DNA of 64,000 nt from Lineus longissimus (taxonomy: Eukaryota > Nemertea > Pilidiophora > Heteronemertea > Lineidae), in the NCBI RefSeq assembly GCF_910592395.1, contig NC_088312.1, positions 19,413,292 to 19,477,291 of the forward strand, written 5' to 3'. A program made the translations under genes and the position numbers. Below are positions 48,785 through 60,074 of the stretch, one piece after another. The notes beneath the pieces are model-generated. The model did no database searches, was not told the DNA's origin, and saw only the letters and a list, made by a program, of their open reading frames with translations. Numbering within the stretch: position 1 is the first letter of the stretch; every line of letters begins with the position of its first letter.

Positions 48785-49095
48785 ATGGTAGGTGATAAAG
48801 CTTGGAAACAGTGAAACCTTGGAACCAGTGATAAACCTTGGAATCAGTCCTAAAAATGCATAAAAACATTGGAACCTGAGGTGGTTACGAATCAATATTT
48901 GGAGCTTATTTTTACATGATCAGATCGGAATTTGACGGTAGTTTAGAAATCAGTCGCATCAGTCTACGATCGATGCCAGGAAGATGTAATTGATATCAGT
49001 TCCCGCCTTATCTGATGGCGTCGGTTTGGTATACTGAGTGGCATATATCCGCTGCAAGCAGGTCAGACTCTAATTAGGACACGCTCAATATATAT

Positions 49096-50244
49096 GGGCC
49101 GTGAAAACCGCAAAAAATCTGTACATGTTTTTGTAAGCGGTCGTCGCTCGCGCAAACTTGTCTTGCATGTTTTTGTGAAAGAGGACGTCGAAGAACGCGG
49201 TCGTATATCAAAACAGACGTTGGGTGACGCTCGCGCAAACTTCCCTCACATGTTTTTGTGAAAGAGGACGTCGAAGAACGCGGTCGTATAAAAAAACAGA
49301 CGTTGGGTGGCGCTCGCGCAAACTTCCCTCACATGTTTTTGTGAAAGAGGACGTCGAAGAACGCGGTCGTATAAAAAAACAGACGTTGGGTGGCGCTCGC
49401 GCAAACTTCCCTCACATGTTTTTGTGAAAGAGGACGTCGAAGAACGCGGTCGTATAAAAAAACAGACGTTGGGTGGCGCTCGCGCAAACTTCCCTCACAT
49501 GTTTTTGTGAAAGAGGACGTCGAAGAACGCGGTCGTATAAAAAAACAGACGTTGGGTGGCGCTCGAGACGGGTCATCCTATTTAGCGTCCAGTGGCGACC
49601 AGTGGCGTCCAACGCGAAATAATAGGGTGTACACGTATATGGTTAAAAATGTTTTCAAGCTCCTAAAACACTTTTAATAAACAAGATTTAGAAGTTTGGT
49701 GGAGTTTTGAATAATCATCACCAGAAAACGATCTTAGTATGCCAACCTGATGCCAGATCCCGATTCCGCTTTTTCTATAAACCCAAGGAACGGCAGCTAA
49801 AACAAACATGGCGTCCAGTACTTTAGCTGGACGCATACTAAGATCGTTTTCTGGTGATAATTATTCAAAAACTAGGTTTGCAAACTCCACCAAACTTCTA
49901 AATCTTGTTTATTGAAAGTGTTTTAGGAGCTTGAAAACATTTTTAACCATATACGTGTACACCCTATTATTTCGCGTTGGACGCCACTGGTCGCCACTGG
50001 ACGCTAAATAGGATGACCCGTCTCGAGCGCCACCCAACATCTGTTTTTTTATACGACCGCGTTCTTCGACGTCCTCTTTCACAAAAACATGTGAGGGAAG
50101 TTTGCGCGAGCGCCACCCAACGTCTGTTTTGATATACGACCGCGTTCTTCGACGTCCTCTTTCACAAAAACATGCAAGACAAGTTTGCGCGAGCGACGAC
50201 CGCTTACAAAAACATGTACAGATTTTTTGCGGTTTTCACGGCCC
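49096..50244. mobile_element. 1.15-kb foldback element
   Basis: The ends are gggccgtgaaaaccgcaaaa and its complement. The arms match through the tandem repeats and inner sequence (gcgtccagtggcgaccagtg and beyond) up to a loop at about 49738-49850. The left arm has about five 83-bp units, the right arm about two. No protein-coding gene; it is flanked on both sides by ata-rich sequence, a possible target duplication. Confidence 0.85.
49145..49559. repeat. 83-bp tandem repeat, five units
   Basis: Units begin at 49145, 49228, 49311, 49394 and 49477 (cgctcgcgcaaac...), nearly identical except the first two. Because 83 is not a multiple of three, each frame is read in turn, producing long but meaningless overlapping open frames. 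A partial match in reverse orientation is at about 50025-50200. Confidence 0.95.
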
Positions 50245-50689
50245 ATAAATATAGCCATAAACTATTTCCGGGATAGAGAGGCATCCGTGATTGACTGGAT
50301 AGCAATCCAAAAGAAACAACCCCAAGCATGTTGTCTGTTGAACAACTAACTAGCTACTAGCTCATGCTGACAACAAGGGCTCCATCAATCCATGGGTGAA
50401 AGATCGAAAAATTTCATAAATATTATAAACCTATGGAGCTATGCTAAATAATCTAAGTGGACATTTGGGGATATATATGATCAATATGGTATATGTAGTA
50501 GTTACTTCAAACTCTACAATGAACTAACTTAACAAATTGTGAAAATGCCCTAGCCATAGCTACCACTACACCAACGCCTAACTGATGCATGCATACTAGT
50601 GCAGGGTATACAGAATGTGCATCCAGAAGTATTAAGGTAGTAGGAAGGGTTGGGCGTTTGTGGTTTCTGAGTCTGAGGGGGTTGGTGTC

Positions 50690-50751
50690 TGTTGACTGTG
50701 CTTTAAGAGAGACTAAGCATGGCGCCAGTCTTTCTTAAAGCACAGTCAACA
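50690..50751. repeat. Short hairpin
   Basis: tgttgactgtgctttaag and its complement flank a central agactaagcatggcgccagtct-like core that is itself partly complementary. About 62 bases; function unknown. Confidence 0.7.
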
Positions 50752-52147
50752 GGCATTTGGTCTCAGTATTTGGGTAAGTACAGAATCAAGCCTGCTCAGA
50801 GAGCAATGATTGAACGATGCTGTGGACAAGTCCAACGATACTGCATCAGTCACGACCAACTTCTTATCAGAAAGCGTCACCACCAGCATATTCAATCTTC
50901 AGTCCAACCTGTACCAGTCCAATGCACGCCTGTAATGGTCAGCAGTGGTCAGCTTAGCGCGATATGGAACATTCTTCTGAAACTCAAGCGAGGGAAGTCT
51001 GCCTATTAGCATATCTCGCGCACTGCTCCTTCTGGTCAAACATCGTAGTGAAATCGTAATGGAAAACGTCTGGCTTTGCGCCAGACTAATAAGTGAAGAA
51101 CTAATAGGTAAAGAACTTCTACTCGCGCGAGACTGCTGTGATGGAATTATCATTTGCATTTTCATCTGATTTGCAAAATGAGCACTATTTTACATCATGT
51201 GTGGTATATTTCAGTTTAAGATGACTATTTTTTGATACGTTAGGACATTATGTACCCATGGATATCATACATCAACTGTCTTGAACTCTAAGCCTCACAG
51301 AACATGGCACCCAACATGTGTCTCTCAGCATGTTTGACCGCATCTATCAAGCCACTGTTCATTTGGAGATTTCTCAGAACTATGTTAATTTCAAGTCATC
51401 AGACCGCTTGCATCTGAAAGAAGGCATCATTATGTGCCAAGATGTGCATCGATGCTGAGCTGATTGGCTCAGACCACGCTAAGACGACAGCTTTTTTCTG
51501 TTGATTAGCATTTTAGAACCCTGCCCCTCATGGCTATAACCAATAATATAGCAGAGACCAGTTGAGATATGAAATCAACATTTTGCATACCATTAGTCAA
51601 GATATCAAGAGAGAGGCCTAGAGGATATTTCACCCTCAATGCCCTTTAAGCCTCCCAGAACACGCCCAAAAAAGGCAGCCACACCCTTCAGGATTATTTA
51701 GGATTATTAATCTGTCTACAATCTGTCTACTGGAACTGAATAGGATAATATGTTTGAGGATAAATATTATAAACAGTCAGTGAGTAACATATTCTTTCAA
51801 TATCAGCAAGATTGAAGCAGATGTGGGTGACTGTATGGTCACAGGGGACACTTTTAGAGGCACATAATCATTTGGGTACTCTCTATCAGACAGGTAGTAC
51901 ATTGCAGTACCAATGCACTATCATGCATTGGTACCAAAACGAGGCTGAGTTTTAGCAGATAAGGATATAATATGGCCTAGATTGCAGACTGCATATCTGA
52001 TCATGTAAAAATAAGCTCCAAATATTGATTCGTAACCACCTTAGGTTCAAATGGCATTATTTCATGTTTTTATGCATTTTTAGGACTGATTCCAAGGTTT
52101 ATCACTGATTCCAAGGTTTCACTGGTTCCAAGCTTTATCACCTACCA

Positions 52148-53360
52148 TCATGAATGATTCAAGTGTATGAATGTAACGAGGAGCGATGAATGTAAAATTG
52201 ACATTTGGGTCAAGAATTAAGCATGTTTCATGATTATGTATGCACAAGCGAATGCTGCACGTTAGATACAATTCGTTCTTCCTGCAAGCTACAATTCCGG
52301 CATTCATTTGACTTTGACTAGATGAGATATATCCAGTGGAACCTCCTTTGCAGTCACCTCTCTGTTAACTTCGCCCCCTCTCTGGTAAGGACAGATTCGT
52401 TCCAAATTTCCAAAGATTTCCGTTAAATATGACACCTCACTATAAACGGCATCATCTGTTGGTGTTAATTTCAGCACTACTATGGCGAGTATTTTCCGCA
52501 AAAACCTAAGGTAGCGGTTTTAACTTTGAAATACTTGTTTTCCAGTATTTTCACCGGCTACACTACCACAGTGTAGAATACTATAAATACCACGTTTCAG
52601 CAATTTCGTATGCACAGTATGCACAGTGTATAATTGGATTTCTGTAATGGCGTACCCCATTATTACTCGCGGACTCAATAGAAAATTTATGTTGGATGCG
52701 CATGCTGCATACGCTATCAAGCACACACGGTCATTCACGATCGATACATTCACATGATTGTATAATGTACAAATGTGACGGATTGGTGCGTGAGAGTCTG
52801 TGGCCTCCCTGCACATGAACCACAGAGCGCGTGCACCTGCATGCAGAACATGTCGAAGCGTTGCAATGTTTCGTCGTCGATGTACTAAATTCTCATTGCT
52901 GATCCCTCATAGTATGTCGTCCATCTTCTTTGAAGGATTTTGGGTAAAAGTTTGTATTCGACTCCCTATTTTTCGCCTATCGCAGACACTTTATGCCAAG
53001 GACGTGAAACATGCTCTTGATTCGTGAATGCAATCTCTACTCGCGATTATTGTAAATTAGTGTGGGTCAACCTACGGCATGCCGAGATTTTTAAACGTTT
53101 CTTCTTTAATCACAAATATTTATTCGCCTGTCAAATTTCTCCTTATTTTTGCTAAGATGGTCAGAATTACTTATACATGTACAGTCCTACCAGAGAGTAA
53201 ATGTCCACCGGTTTTTTTAATACCACAGTGATAAAATAAGATAACTGAAGCTGGAGGTGACAATAATGTTTAAGGAGATCACGAGAAACCGGTTGAAAGC
53301 AGTGAAGAGGATGGAGATTTAGAACAACATGTTGGAAAAGTTGGAGAACTCATTGTTGAT
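52148..53360. other. Intergenic with a MITE fragment
   Basis: 52334-52460 begins cagtggaacctcc and contains ctctctgttaac and ctctctggtaaggaca, a diverged or partial member of the TA-flanked MITE family. No gene recognised. Confidence 0.5.
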
Positions 53361-53845
53361 TTGCTGGGAGCGATTCCACTTGTTGAAGATGTTGAGCAGA
53401 ATGATGTTAACCCCTTAGAGGCTGATCAGAATGTAGCAGACCCCAATGCTGCCCCAGTCATCCCACCTGTGGCTGGTGTTATGGAATGCCAGGAGCGCTC
53501 TTGTTCTCCATGTGTGCTTCAGTTCCCTCAAGGAACACCCACCGCATGCTAGGAATACTGCAATTTGTAAAAAGAAGTTCAAGTTATTCTTGAGGATGCT
53601 TGATCAAAGAGGGGCAGGGGAGACGGCGGATATATTTATAAGAAATGGCAGCGGGCAAGGGATGCAAACTTTACTGTCTGGAGTCGGAGGGAAATAATGC
53701 CAGATTGTGTAATTGACTTTGTCAGAGGATTGTATCCAAATTTGCCTGGGAGGCCATATACATGGGCAACAGATGAGGAAATATGTATTAAAATGATCTG
53801 TATATTTATTTGGATTACATGTGTTTTACTGGACTACATATAGCT
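53361..53845 (+). pseudogene. Decayed coding remnant of unknown family
   Basis: From about 53560 to 53845 one frame reads VQVILEDA, then a TGA, then a stretch containing KKWQRARDANFTVW, SRREIMPDCVIDFV and GLYPNLPGRPYTWATDEE. This looks like real protein with normal residue use. The part from 53361 in another frame is acidic and Pro/Val/Asn-rich. Stops and shifts break it. I do not recognise the family; a retroposon or DNA-transposon accessory protein is possible. Confidence 0.4.
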
Positions 53846-54433
53846 GACAGGACAGAAGTTACTGTTGACGTGTGGAGTATTATCACAATGGCTCATGTTT
53901 TTTTATATCGATAATACTTTGTGATGATCCTATGACTGATTTGTGGATAGACTTTGGATAAAAACTTTTATCTATAAATGATTTGGATACAAAGTTGGAT
54001 TTAAGGGTCAGGAAATGAAGGATTTATGTAGGAAATAGATGTTTTAATCATGCTCTCTTGCTAAGCATGGCCTACCGGTATCTAAGTAAGAGAAGAACAA
54101 TAACAATGTCACATGACATTTTATGTCAATCAAATTTCCAACTGATCTTTGAATTTGCTTATTTTTCTCAAACTAGCGTTATTTTTGAACAATAGGAAAT
54201 CTTACAACAATTCTTTTTTGGCTATACATTGTACATACTCTAGATATTCACGGAAAAAAGGGGATTGTATAAAATTTTACATATGGTAATAATTACTGAG
54301 AAACCCACGAAAAACGTCACAAATTATACAGGAGCTCTGTTTTTAAATTTCCCGACATGTGTAGGTCTATCTGAGTTCCCCTTCTTCTTCTTCGTATAAA
54401 AAAGGGCCAATTGCTACTGAGGTAAGAGATATA

Positions 54434-56007
54434 CTCATCAAAGAAAGTTAAGGACCACTTTTTATATTTAACATATTTTTTAACAGCACATACTAAGGAC
54501 CAGAAAATGCCTAAATATGAATGTCCTGTATGACCTCCAAGACACAGTAATCAATTTCACATGTGGTTTGTTCCAGTTGTTGCATAACTTCTTTCTAAAC
54601 TTGTCACAACCTGAAAATGGGTGTTTTTGGTGTGTCAGCTGACCACATAAAGTGGTACAAAAGTCCATGCAAGTGCTTTTCCTTGCATTTCCCACCAAGC
54701 TCAGGCAGCATTCTGACAAGAGAGATGCCTAGACGCCACTTGAGTGAAGTAGAGGTTGCACGAGCCATAGGGATGCTGGAAGCTGGCTTCAGTCAGTGAC
54801 GAGTAGCTGAGATGATGGGTGTGTCTCACAGTGTCATCAGTCGTGCTAACCAACGACACCGGGAGACAGGGCGATACTCAGAGAGACCCCGTACTGGCCG
54901 ACCATCAGCAACAACTGCGAGGGATGACCGCTACTTAGTGACTCTTTGTCATCGCAACCGCTTCAGTAGTGCTCGCAGACTCAATAACCAATTCACTGCT
55001 GCAACTGGGGTGACTTGTTTCAAACCAAACCATCCGTAACCGACTTCACAGAACCAACATGCATGCCAGGAGGCCACTGCAATGCATCCCATTAACCCCT
55101 GCTCACAGAAGAATCCGTCTCAATTGGGCTCGTGATCATGTGGGATGGACCCACCAGCAATGGCGCCATGTTCTGTTCTCAGATGAGAGCAGATTCAGCC
55201 TGGACCACAATGATGGACGTGTTAGAGTCTGGAGACAACAGGGAGAGAGATTTGCAGAGGCCTGCATCGCTGAACATGACCGCTATGGTGGAGGCAGCAT
55301 CATGGTGTGGGGCGGAATCAGCTACGGTCAACGCACTCGCCTCTATGTGGTCCCAGGGGGAATAATTACAGGTGTGAGGTACAGAGTTGAAATCGTGGAA
55401 CCTTTTGTGGTTCCGTTTGCAGAAAACGCTGGGGAAAATTTCATTTTCATGGACGACAACGCCCGTCCCCACACAGCGAGGGTGGCGACACAGTACCTGG
55501 CGGATCATGGAATTGAGCGTATGGACTGGCCAGCAAAATCCCCGGACTTGAATCCGATAGAACATGTCTGGGACATGATGGGAAGGAGTATTGGAGCGCT
55601 TGAGGTGCAGCCAAATGGGTTGCAGCAGCTTGGTGTGGCCTTGGAGGCTGCATGGGATGCAATTGATGTCAGGGATGTTAATCGTCTGATAAACTCAATG
55701 AGACAGCGGTGTCAGGCTGTTATTGCAGCAGGGGGAGGCCATACTCGCTACTGACCATGCTGACATTGATGACAAGACATTTAGGCTAAAATTGTAAAAA
55801 AGTTGACACACCAAAACACCCATTTTCAGGTTGTGACAAGTTTAGAAAGAAGTTATGCAACAACTGGAACAAACCACAAATGAAATTGATTACTGTGTCT
55901 TGGAGGTCATACAGGACATTCATATTTAGGCATTTTCTGGTCCTTAATATGTGCTGTGAAAAAAATATGTTAAAAATAAAAAGTGGTCCTTAACTTTCTT
56001 TGATGAG
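54434..56007 (+). mobile_element. Tc1-family DNA transposon with long inverted repeats
   Basis: 1,574 bases flanked by TA. The inverted repeats are about 206 bases (54434-54639 and 55802-56007) and differ at only a handful of positions, so the insertion is young. Ends read ctcatcaaagaaagttaagg; the motif recurs only at the two ends. It encodes one transposase (separate entry). IR length and TA target fit the long-IR Tc1-like group. Confidence 0.93.
54725..55754 (+). pseudogene. Tc1-like transposase, DD34E type, with two lesions
   Basis: Starts MPRRHLSEVEVARAIGMLE with an N-terminal helix-turn-helix (EMMGVSHSVISR) and the GRPSAT hook-like linker. The catalytic residues are all present: Asp in LFSDESRF, Asp in FMDDNARPHTA and Glu in SPDLNPIEHVWD. 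A GGG-type segment GGGSIMVWGGIS is also typical. Two defects: an in-frame TGA at 54797-54799 where Arg (CGA) is usual, a CpG-type change; and a one-base gain near 55013-55016 that shifts the frame before the second half. Otherwise near full length at about 340 residues. It is inactive as it stands. Confidence 0.9.
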
Positions 56008-57427
56008 TATATGTTGACAATGCCACATCCTCTCTATCAAACCAATTAATATACTTTTATATGCAAGCAACAGCACAGGGTCCGCAGTGTTCTCGCCAGG
56101 ATTTCAATCAAACGGGGCGCAGCTGGCTAAAGGCCAGCTCCGATATGCGCCGCAGGCGCATTTTTGGCGGGGGGTCCAAAAATTTGAAACCTAGATGCTC
56201 GGAGGTGCAATTTCAGGCCTAATTCTGATGATATAAAACGACATTGAAGCGTTAGTATCGTAGGCAAAACATTTTGCTTCACGGCAATTTGCGGCATCAC
56301 GTCGGTCGGCGGGAGGGACGCATTGCGGGGTCACTGAAGGTGACGACAAAATTTTCCCACATGTGCACATCAGCAACGAAACATCATATAGGCCTACCTG
56401 ATCTCTGCGCCGAAATATAGTAATCCACATAAATACTAGTATTCAAACGGCCCGCTCGCTCCCCGGGCCGCCCCCCGACATCGTCAAAGCACATGTGGTA
56501 TTTTGTAACCAGATAGCGGCGCCAAATATACATGCGCAGTAGCCAACTGCGCATCCCGCAGCCTGCGGATGCGCAGTAACCAACTGCGCAAGCCCTGTGC
56601 TTCTTCATGATGACATGATGATGATCGACGATTCCATACATGTACATGATTCTATACATGTACTCACAGGTTTTTATTAGGGTGAACAGCCCTGCACACG
56701 CAGTTAGAATTCCAATACGTCGACGAACACAATGGGTGATATGAATAAAGACTATAGCATATGATTTTATCTAGAACTCCATGTACATTAACACCAGGCC
56801 TTTCTGTACAAAACTGAAGTAAAAGAATTTGCTAGTTTTTATTCATATCACCAGATGTCTACGCCACGTGTGCTGTACAGACGATTGCCGCCAAGCCGAA
56901 CTCGTTGTTATACAGTTACAGCCGGCATAATAGCAGTCACCAGCGTGGGGCTCGATACGGGCATCCCCAATAAGGAATCGTGACTTCGCACGCTTTTATT
57001 TTCGTTGGTCTTACCGAACGATGCAACAGAATTAGTTGGATTATCGTCCTAATTCATGTAGGATGGCATGCTGAAACTGTTGCAGTCCGTCATAATACCT
57101 TTAATGAGGCAGATAAAAGAGCGAAGTGGCTAGTTTGTACGACATAGGAATGGATTTATTTCTGAACAAAATTATAACATATTATAAGGGATTATGTACT
57201 GTACAATTTACAGGTGAGTGGTCGATTGAGATTCATCTTCTTCTCTGTATACGGGTCTCTCCGTACTGCCGTGTGTCTTGCTTCTGAGCTCAGAGTACTG
57301 TATGCCTGAAAAATTAAACATGCACATATGAAATGACTAGTGATAATTGGTTTAAAGTCACAGCGTAAATCATGAATTCCGTCTATATATTACGAGTCAT
57401 GTAGTTTGTCAGTCACTAACCTTGATT
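56008..57427. other. Intergenic stretch
   Basis: Contains a GC-rich patch at 56110-56180 (gcgccgcaggcgca-type) and short direct copies of aactgcgca at 56530-56590. No gene recognised. Confidence 0.4.
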
Positions 57428-58490
57428 TTATCCCAGGATAATGCGACGGGGCGCTTTTCTATACCATCTTTCCACTGCCATATCGAAGTCGAAGCTCTTT
57501 AGCTCCGGTCCTTCAACTGAGATTGTGAGGAGGCAGTTCAAAATTCTGTTTGACAGCCGGTTTCGTAGCGGCGACTTCACACGTTTAAGTGCCGAGAACC
57601 CCCTTTCACAATCTGACCGGGACTGATAAGTTTTGTCTGAAAAGTATTCTAAACAATTTAAAGTCAGCACCTGTACACTCTTACCAGCAGTTGACATCGG
57701 CAGAATCAGAGCGATTGCGGCCAGTTTCGCCAGCTCAGACCAGACAGTGTTGAAAGTCGTAGTGACCTCTCCAAGCACCTCCGTCATGGTTTGCCTTGGC
57801 TCTCTGCTTCAGTTTTCTTCCTAAGGACCCATTCCCTCATCAGATGGAAGTCACGCTTTGCTTCTTCTTCATCCATTATGTCGCCGTAGTGGTCAAGGTG
57901 TTTTCTGCTGAATTGAGATCGGCCACTGTCTGCTCCAATCGATTCATATTGTCTCCAGGCGTCCTGGCCAGGCGCTCTAACATTGAGATTGTCATTTCAA
58001 CGGTGGGCTCAACCAGAGAAAAGTTCAGTTCCCGTGTCTGAAAAGTAATTGATTTGACATCGATTAGCATGAAGGACACTACTTAAAATTTAGTTGGTGA
58101 ACCTAAACATCTTCAATTTAAACAGTTTTCTCGAGTATTTTAAACCATAGTATGACGTATTACATTGATTTATAAACTGAAATTAGTCTTCGTATTTACC
58201 TGAAATATTGCCGATAATCTAGTGAGGATCGGCAATATGTCCGACAGCATCATTAGTGATGCCAAGAAGTCGTACTTTTGGCAAAACTTTACCAATCCAA
58301 CGGCCGTCGCATTTGACCTCTCCGAAGCTTCCCTATCAAGAGAAATGAGTACACTACGAATACACTTTCTCACGACTGTCACCGCCCTGTCCAGTGACAT
58401 CCGTCTTGTATCGGCAGTTCTCTTGATCGTAAGCTTCGGATCATCAACGACATCTTGAATTTCCTTTAGGCCAGCTGTCCTTACAGTCAC
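57428..58490 (-). pseudogene. hAT-type transposase remnant, C-terminal half
   Basis: Three blocks on the minus strand: 58490-58202 (TRRMSLDRAVTVVRKC, then KFCQKYDFLASLMMLSDILP), 58037-57876 (LVEPTVEMTISMLERL) and 57787-57428 (the dimerisation-like block SDCERGFSALKRVKSPLRNR). The first two are separated by a good GT-AG intron (donor CAG/GTAAAT, acceptor TTTTCAG, phase 0). Between the second and third, the frame breaks by a stop (57873) and shifts. The order matches the KIAA1586/ZNF862-like hAT group (from family knowledge). The intron hints at a domesticated or captured gene that later decayed. The N-terminal half with zinc finger and catalytic Asp was not found. Confidence 0.65.
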
Positions 58491-58994
58491 TCCGGGTCTG
58501 TGGACAATTGGTTTAATTTGTCTCTTCGATATGGCCCCTTCGATATTGCATTAGTTTTATTGCAGTTCAATCCTTCGCCCCATGCAATTCAAGGTATGGC
58601 CCATTTCAACCTGCCTGCGTAACTGGTATAATACTAGTGGTATGTAACACTGGAATTCAATTAAGATCTCAATGATGCTTTTGATTTGATTTGATTTTCA
58701 AAAAAGAAAAATTTTTATTTTGACACTCAGTATACATAGTATATACTGATCAATACTCTTACCACCACGTAATCTAATTTATTTTTCAGGTGAGTACTCA
58801 GAATCGAATGCACTAGCACCATCAGTGAGACAAAATTGGCGGAGGTCTTCCTGAGTAGAGCATTTGATTCTTTAATTCTGCCGACTGCACCGATGGATTT
58901 AAACACTTCTGATTGGACAAAACGACAGAACGTCTGACTATTTTTTTAGTCTGCTGACGAGAATCCTCGAAAGGCTGGGCTTTCGTGCAGCGCA
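58491..58994. other. Upstream flank of the glycosyltransferase
   Basis: No gene. A decayed continuation of the hAT remnant may reach about 58560. It also contains the 5' flank of the following gene; no TATA box was chosen. Confidence 0.4.
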
Positions 58995-60074
58995 ATGAAA
59001 GGAGTGACGTCTTCTCGCCCTCGCAATTACTGCATCCTGCTATTCGTATTCATCATAATTCTCTGCGGCATATACGTGGTGTACAAACCAGGCATACATT
59101 TGAATGGTTACAGTTTCCATAGGCATCATCTCCCTGTGGTTTATCTTGACAAGGACATGACAAATTTAGAGAGTACACTGCGAGGGAACGTTACTAAAAT
59201 CCCTCGCATCATTCACCAGACATGGAAGACGTACGAAGTGCCTCAAGAATTCTCCGAGTACACCAAAACCTGGTTGAAGCTCAATCCTGGCTGGCAATAT
59301 TGGTTCTGGACGGATAAAGACGCGGAAAAGTTTGTAAAGTTCAAATATCCAAAATATTATGATATGTTTAAAAATTACCCCGAGCCGATTCATAGGGCGG
59401 ATGCAATGCGGTACTTTATTCTTTACGAATTCGGTGGATGGTACGCAGATTTAGATATGGAGGATCTGAAACCTTTAGACGATTTTGGTAAAATACACAA
59501 CTGCATCATATCGCAGGAACCCTGGGGACACGTTTTGTTTATTTGGCACCGGACTCGTCTCGCTTGCAATGCATTAATGGCGGCGAGACCGAAGCACCCC
59601 TATTTCAAATATGTCGTAGAACAATTGCCAAAGAACGCACCAAAGAATGGGAAAACTAATGCAATGGCGACAACAGGGCCTATAATGATTGACAGCACGC
59701 TGTATCAGTATGAAAAAATTATGAAACAAAACAAAACTTTCAAACAAAACGAAACCGTGTACCTCGCTAACCCGGACTACTTTTTGCCGATACTTGCTGG
59801 TAACGGGTTACCGTTTGTTAAAAGAGCATGCGCGCAATTACCAAACACTGCCTCAGAGCTCGAGAAATCCGTTTGTGCCAGGTATGAAAAGGAAAAGTGG
59901 TCGAATAAACCTCCACAAGAGTCTTATACAAATCATGTGTGGATACACACATATTACCACGCAGACATTGGTAAGAAAACAAATACGTCTATTTTTGAGT
60001 TGGTGCCCGGGACAGTTAATGTGACAAATGTTTTGATTAATCTGGAGAAAAAGGCAACGATCACCCAAAATTAA
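58995..60074 (+). CDS. Family 32 glycosyltransferase, type II membrane protein
   Basis: A single-exon gene of 359 residues. Residues 11-30 form one hydrophobic segment near the N-terminus, the signal-anchor of a Golgi type II protein. The catalytic domain begins at IPRIIHQTWK (69-78), as in the OCH1/alpha-1,4-galactosyltransferase-like fold. HRADAMRYFILYEFGGWYAD (133-152) leads to the metal-binding DxD (Asp152 and Asp154). Several N-glycosylation sites lie in the stalk and the C-terminal half (NVT, NKT, NET, NTS). It should transfer a sugar from a nucleotide sugar to a glycan or lipid; donor and acceptor cannot be told. The gene has no introns, unlike the Reeler and Tph genes, so it may have arisen by retroposition (inference). 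A downstream AATAAA is at 60763, 690 bases away. Confidence 0.9.
   Translation: MKGVTSSRPRNYCILLFVFIIILCGIYVVYKPGIHLNGYSFHRHHLPVVYLDKDMTNLESTLRGNVTKIPRIIHQTWKTYEVPQEFSEYTKTWLKLNPGWQYWFWTDKDAEKFVKFKYPKYYDMFKNYPEPIHRADAMRYFILYEFGGWYADLDMEDLKPLDDFGKIHNCIISQEPWGHVLFIWHRTRLACNALMAARPKHPYFKYVVEQLPKNAPKNGKTNAMATTGPIMIDSTLYQYEKIMKQNKTFKQNETVYLANPDYFLPILAGNGLPFVKRACAQLPNTASELEKSVCARYEKEKWSNKPPQESYTNHVWIHTYYHADIGKKTNTSIFELVPGTVNVTNVLINLEKKATITQN

Larger units (their letters stand above)
48785..52147. mobile_element. 3.4-kb region bounded by 140-base inverted repeats
   Basis: 48785-48926 and 52005-52147 are inverted copies, about 90 percent alike, with outward ends atggtaggtgataaagcttg. Between them lie the foldback at 49096-50244, a small hairpin at 50690-50751 and non-coding sequence. 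No transposase is visible. Either this is one large non-autonomous transposon with an inner insertion or two oppositely oriented copies of a shorter repeat. Confidence 0.55.

Noticed and set aside
49145-49559. CRISPR-like array
   Set aside because: The units are contiguous 83-bp tandem repeats without unique spacers, in a eukaryotic foldback.
49224-49677. Three overlapping open frames with a repeated basic peptide
   Set aside because: They arise because an 83-bp repeat is read in all three frames; no initiation context or domain supports them.
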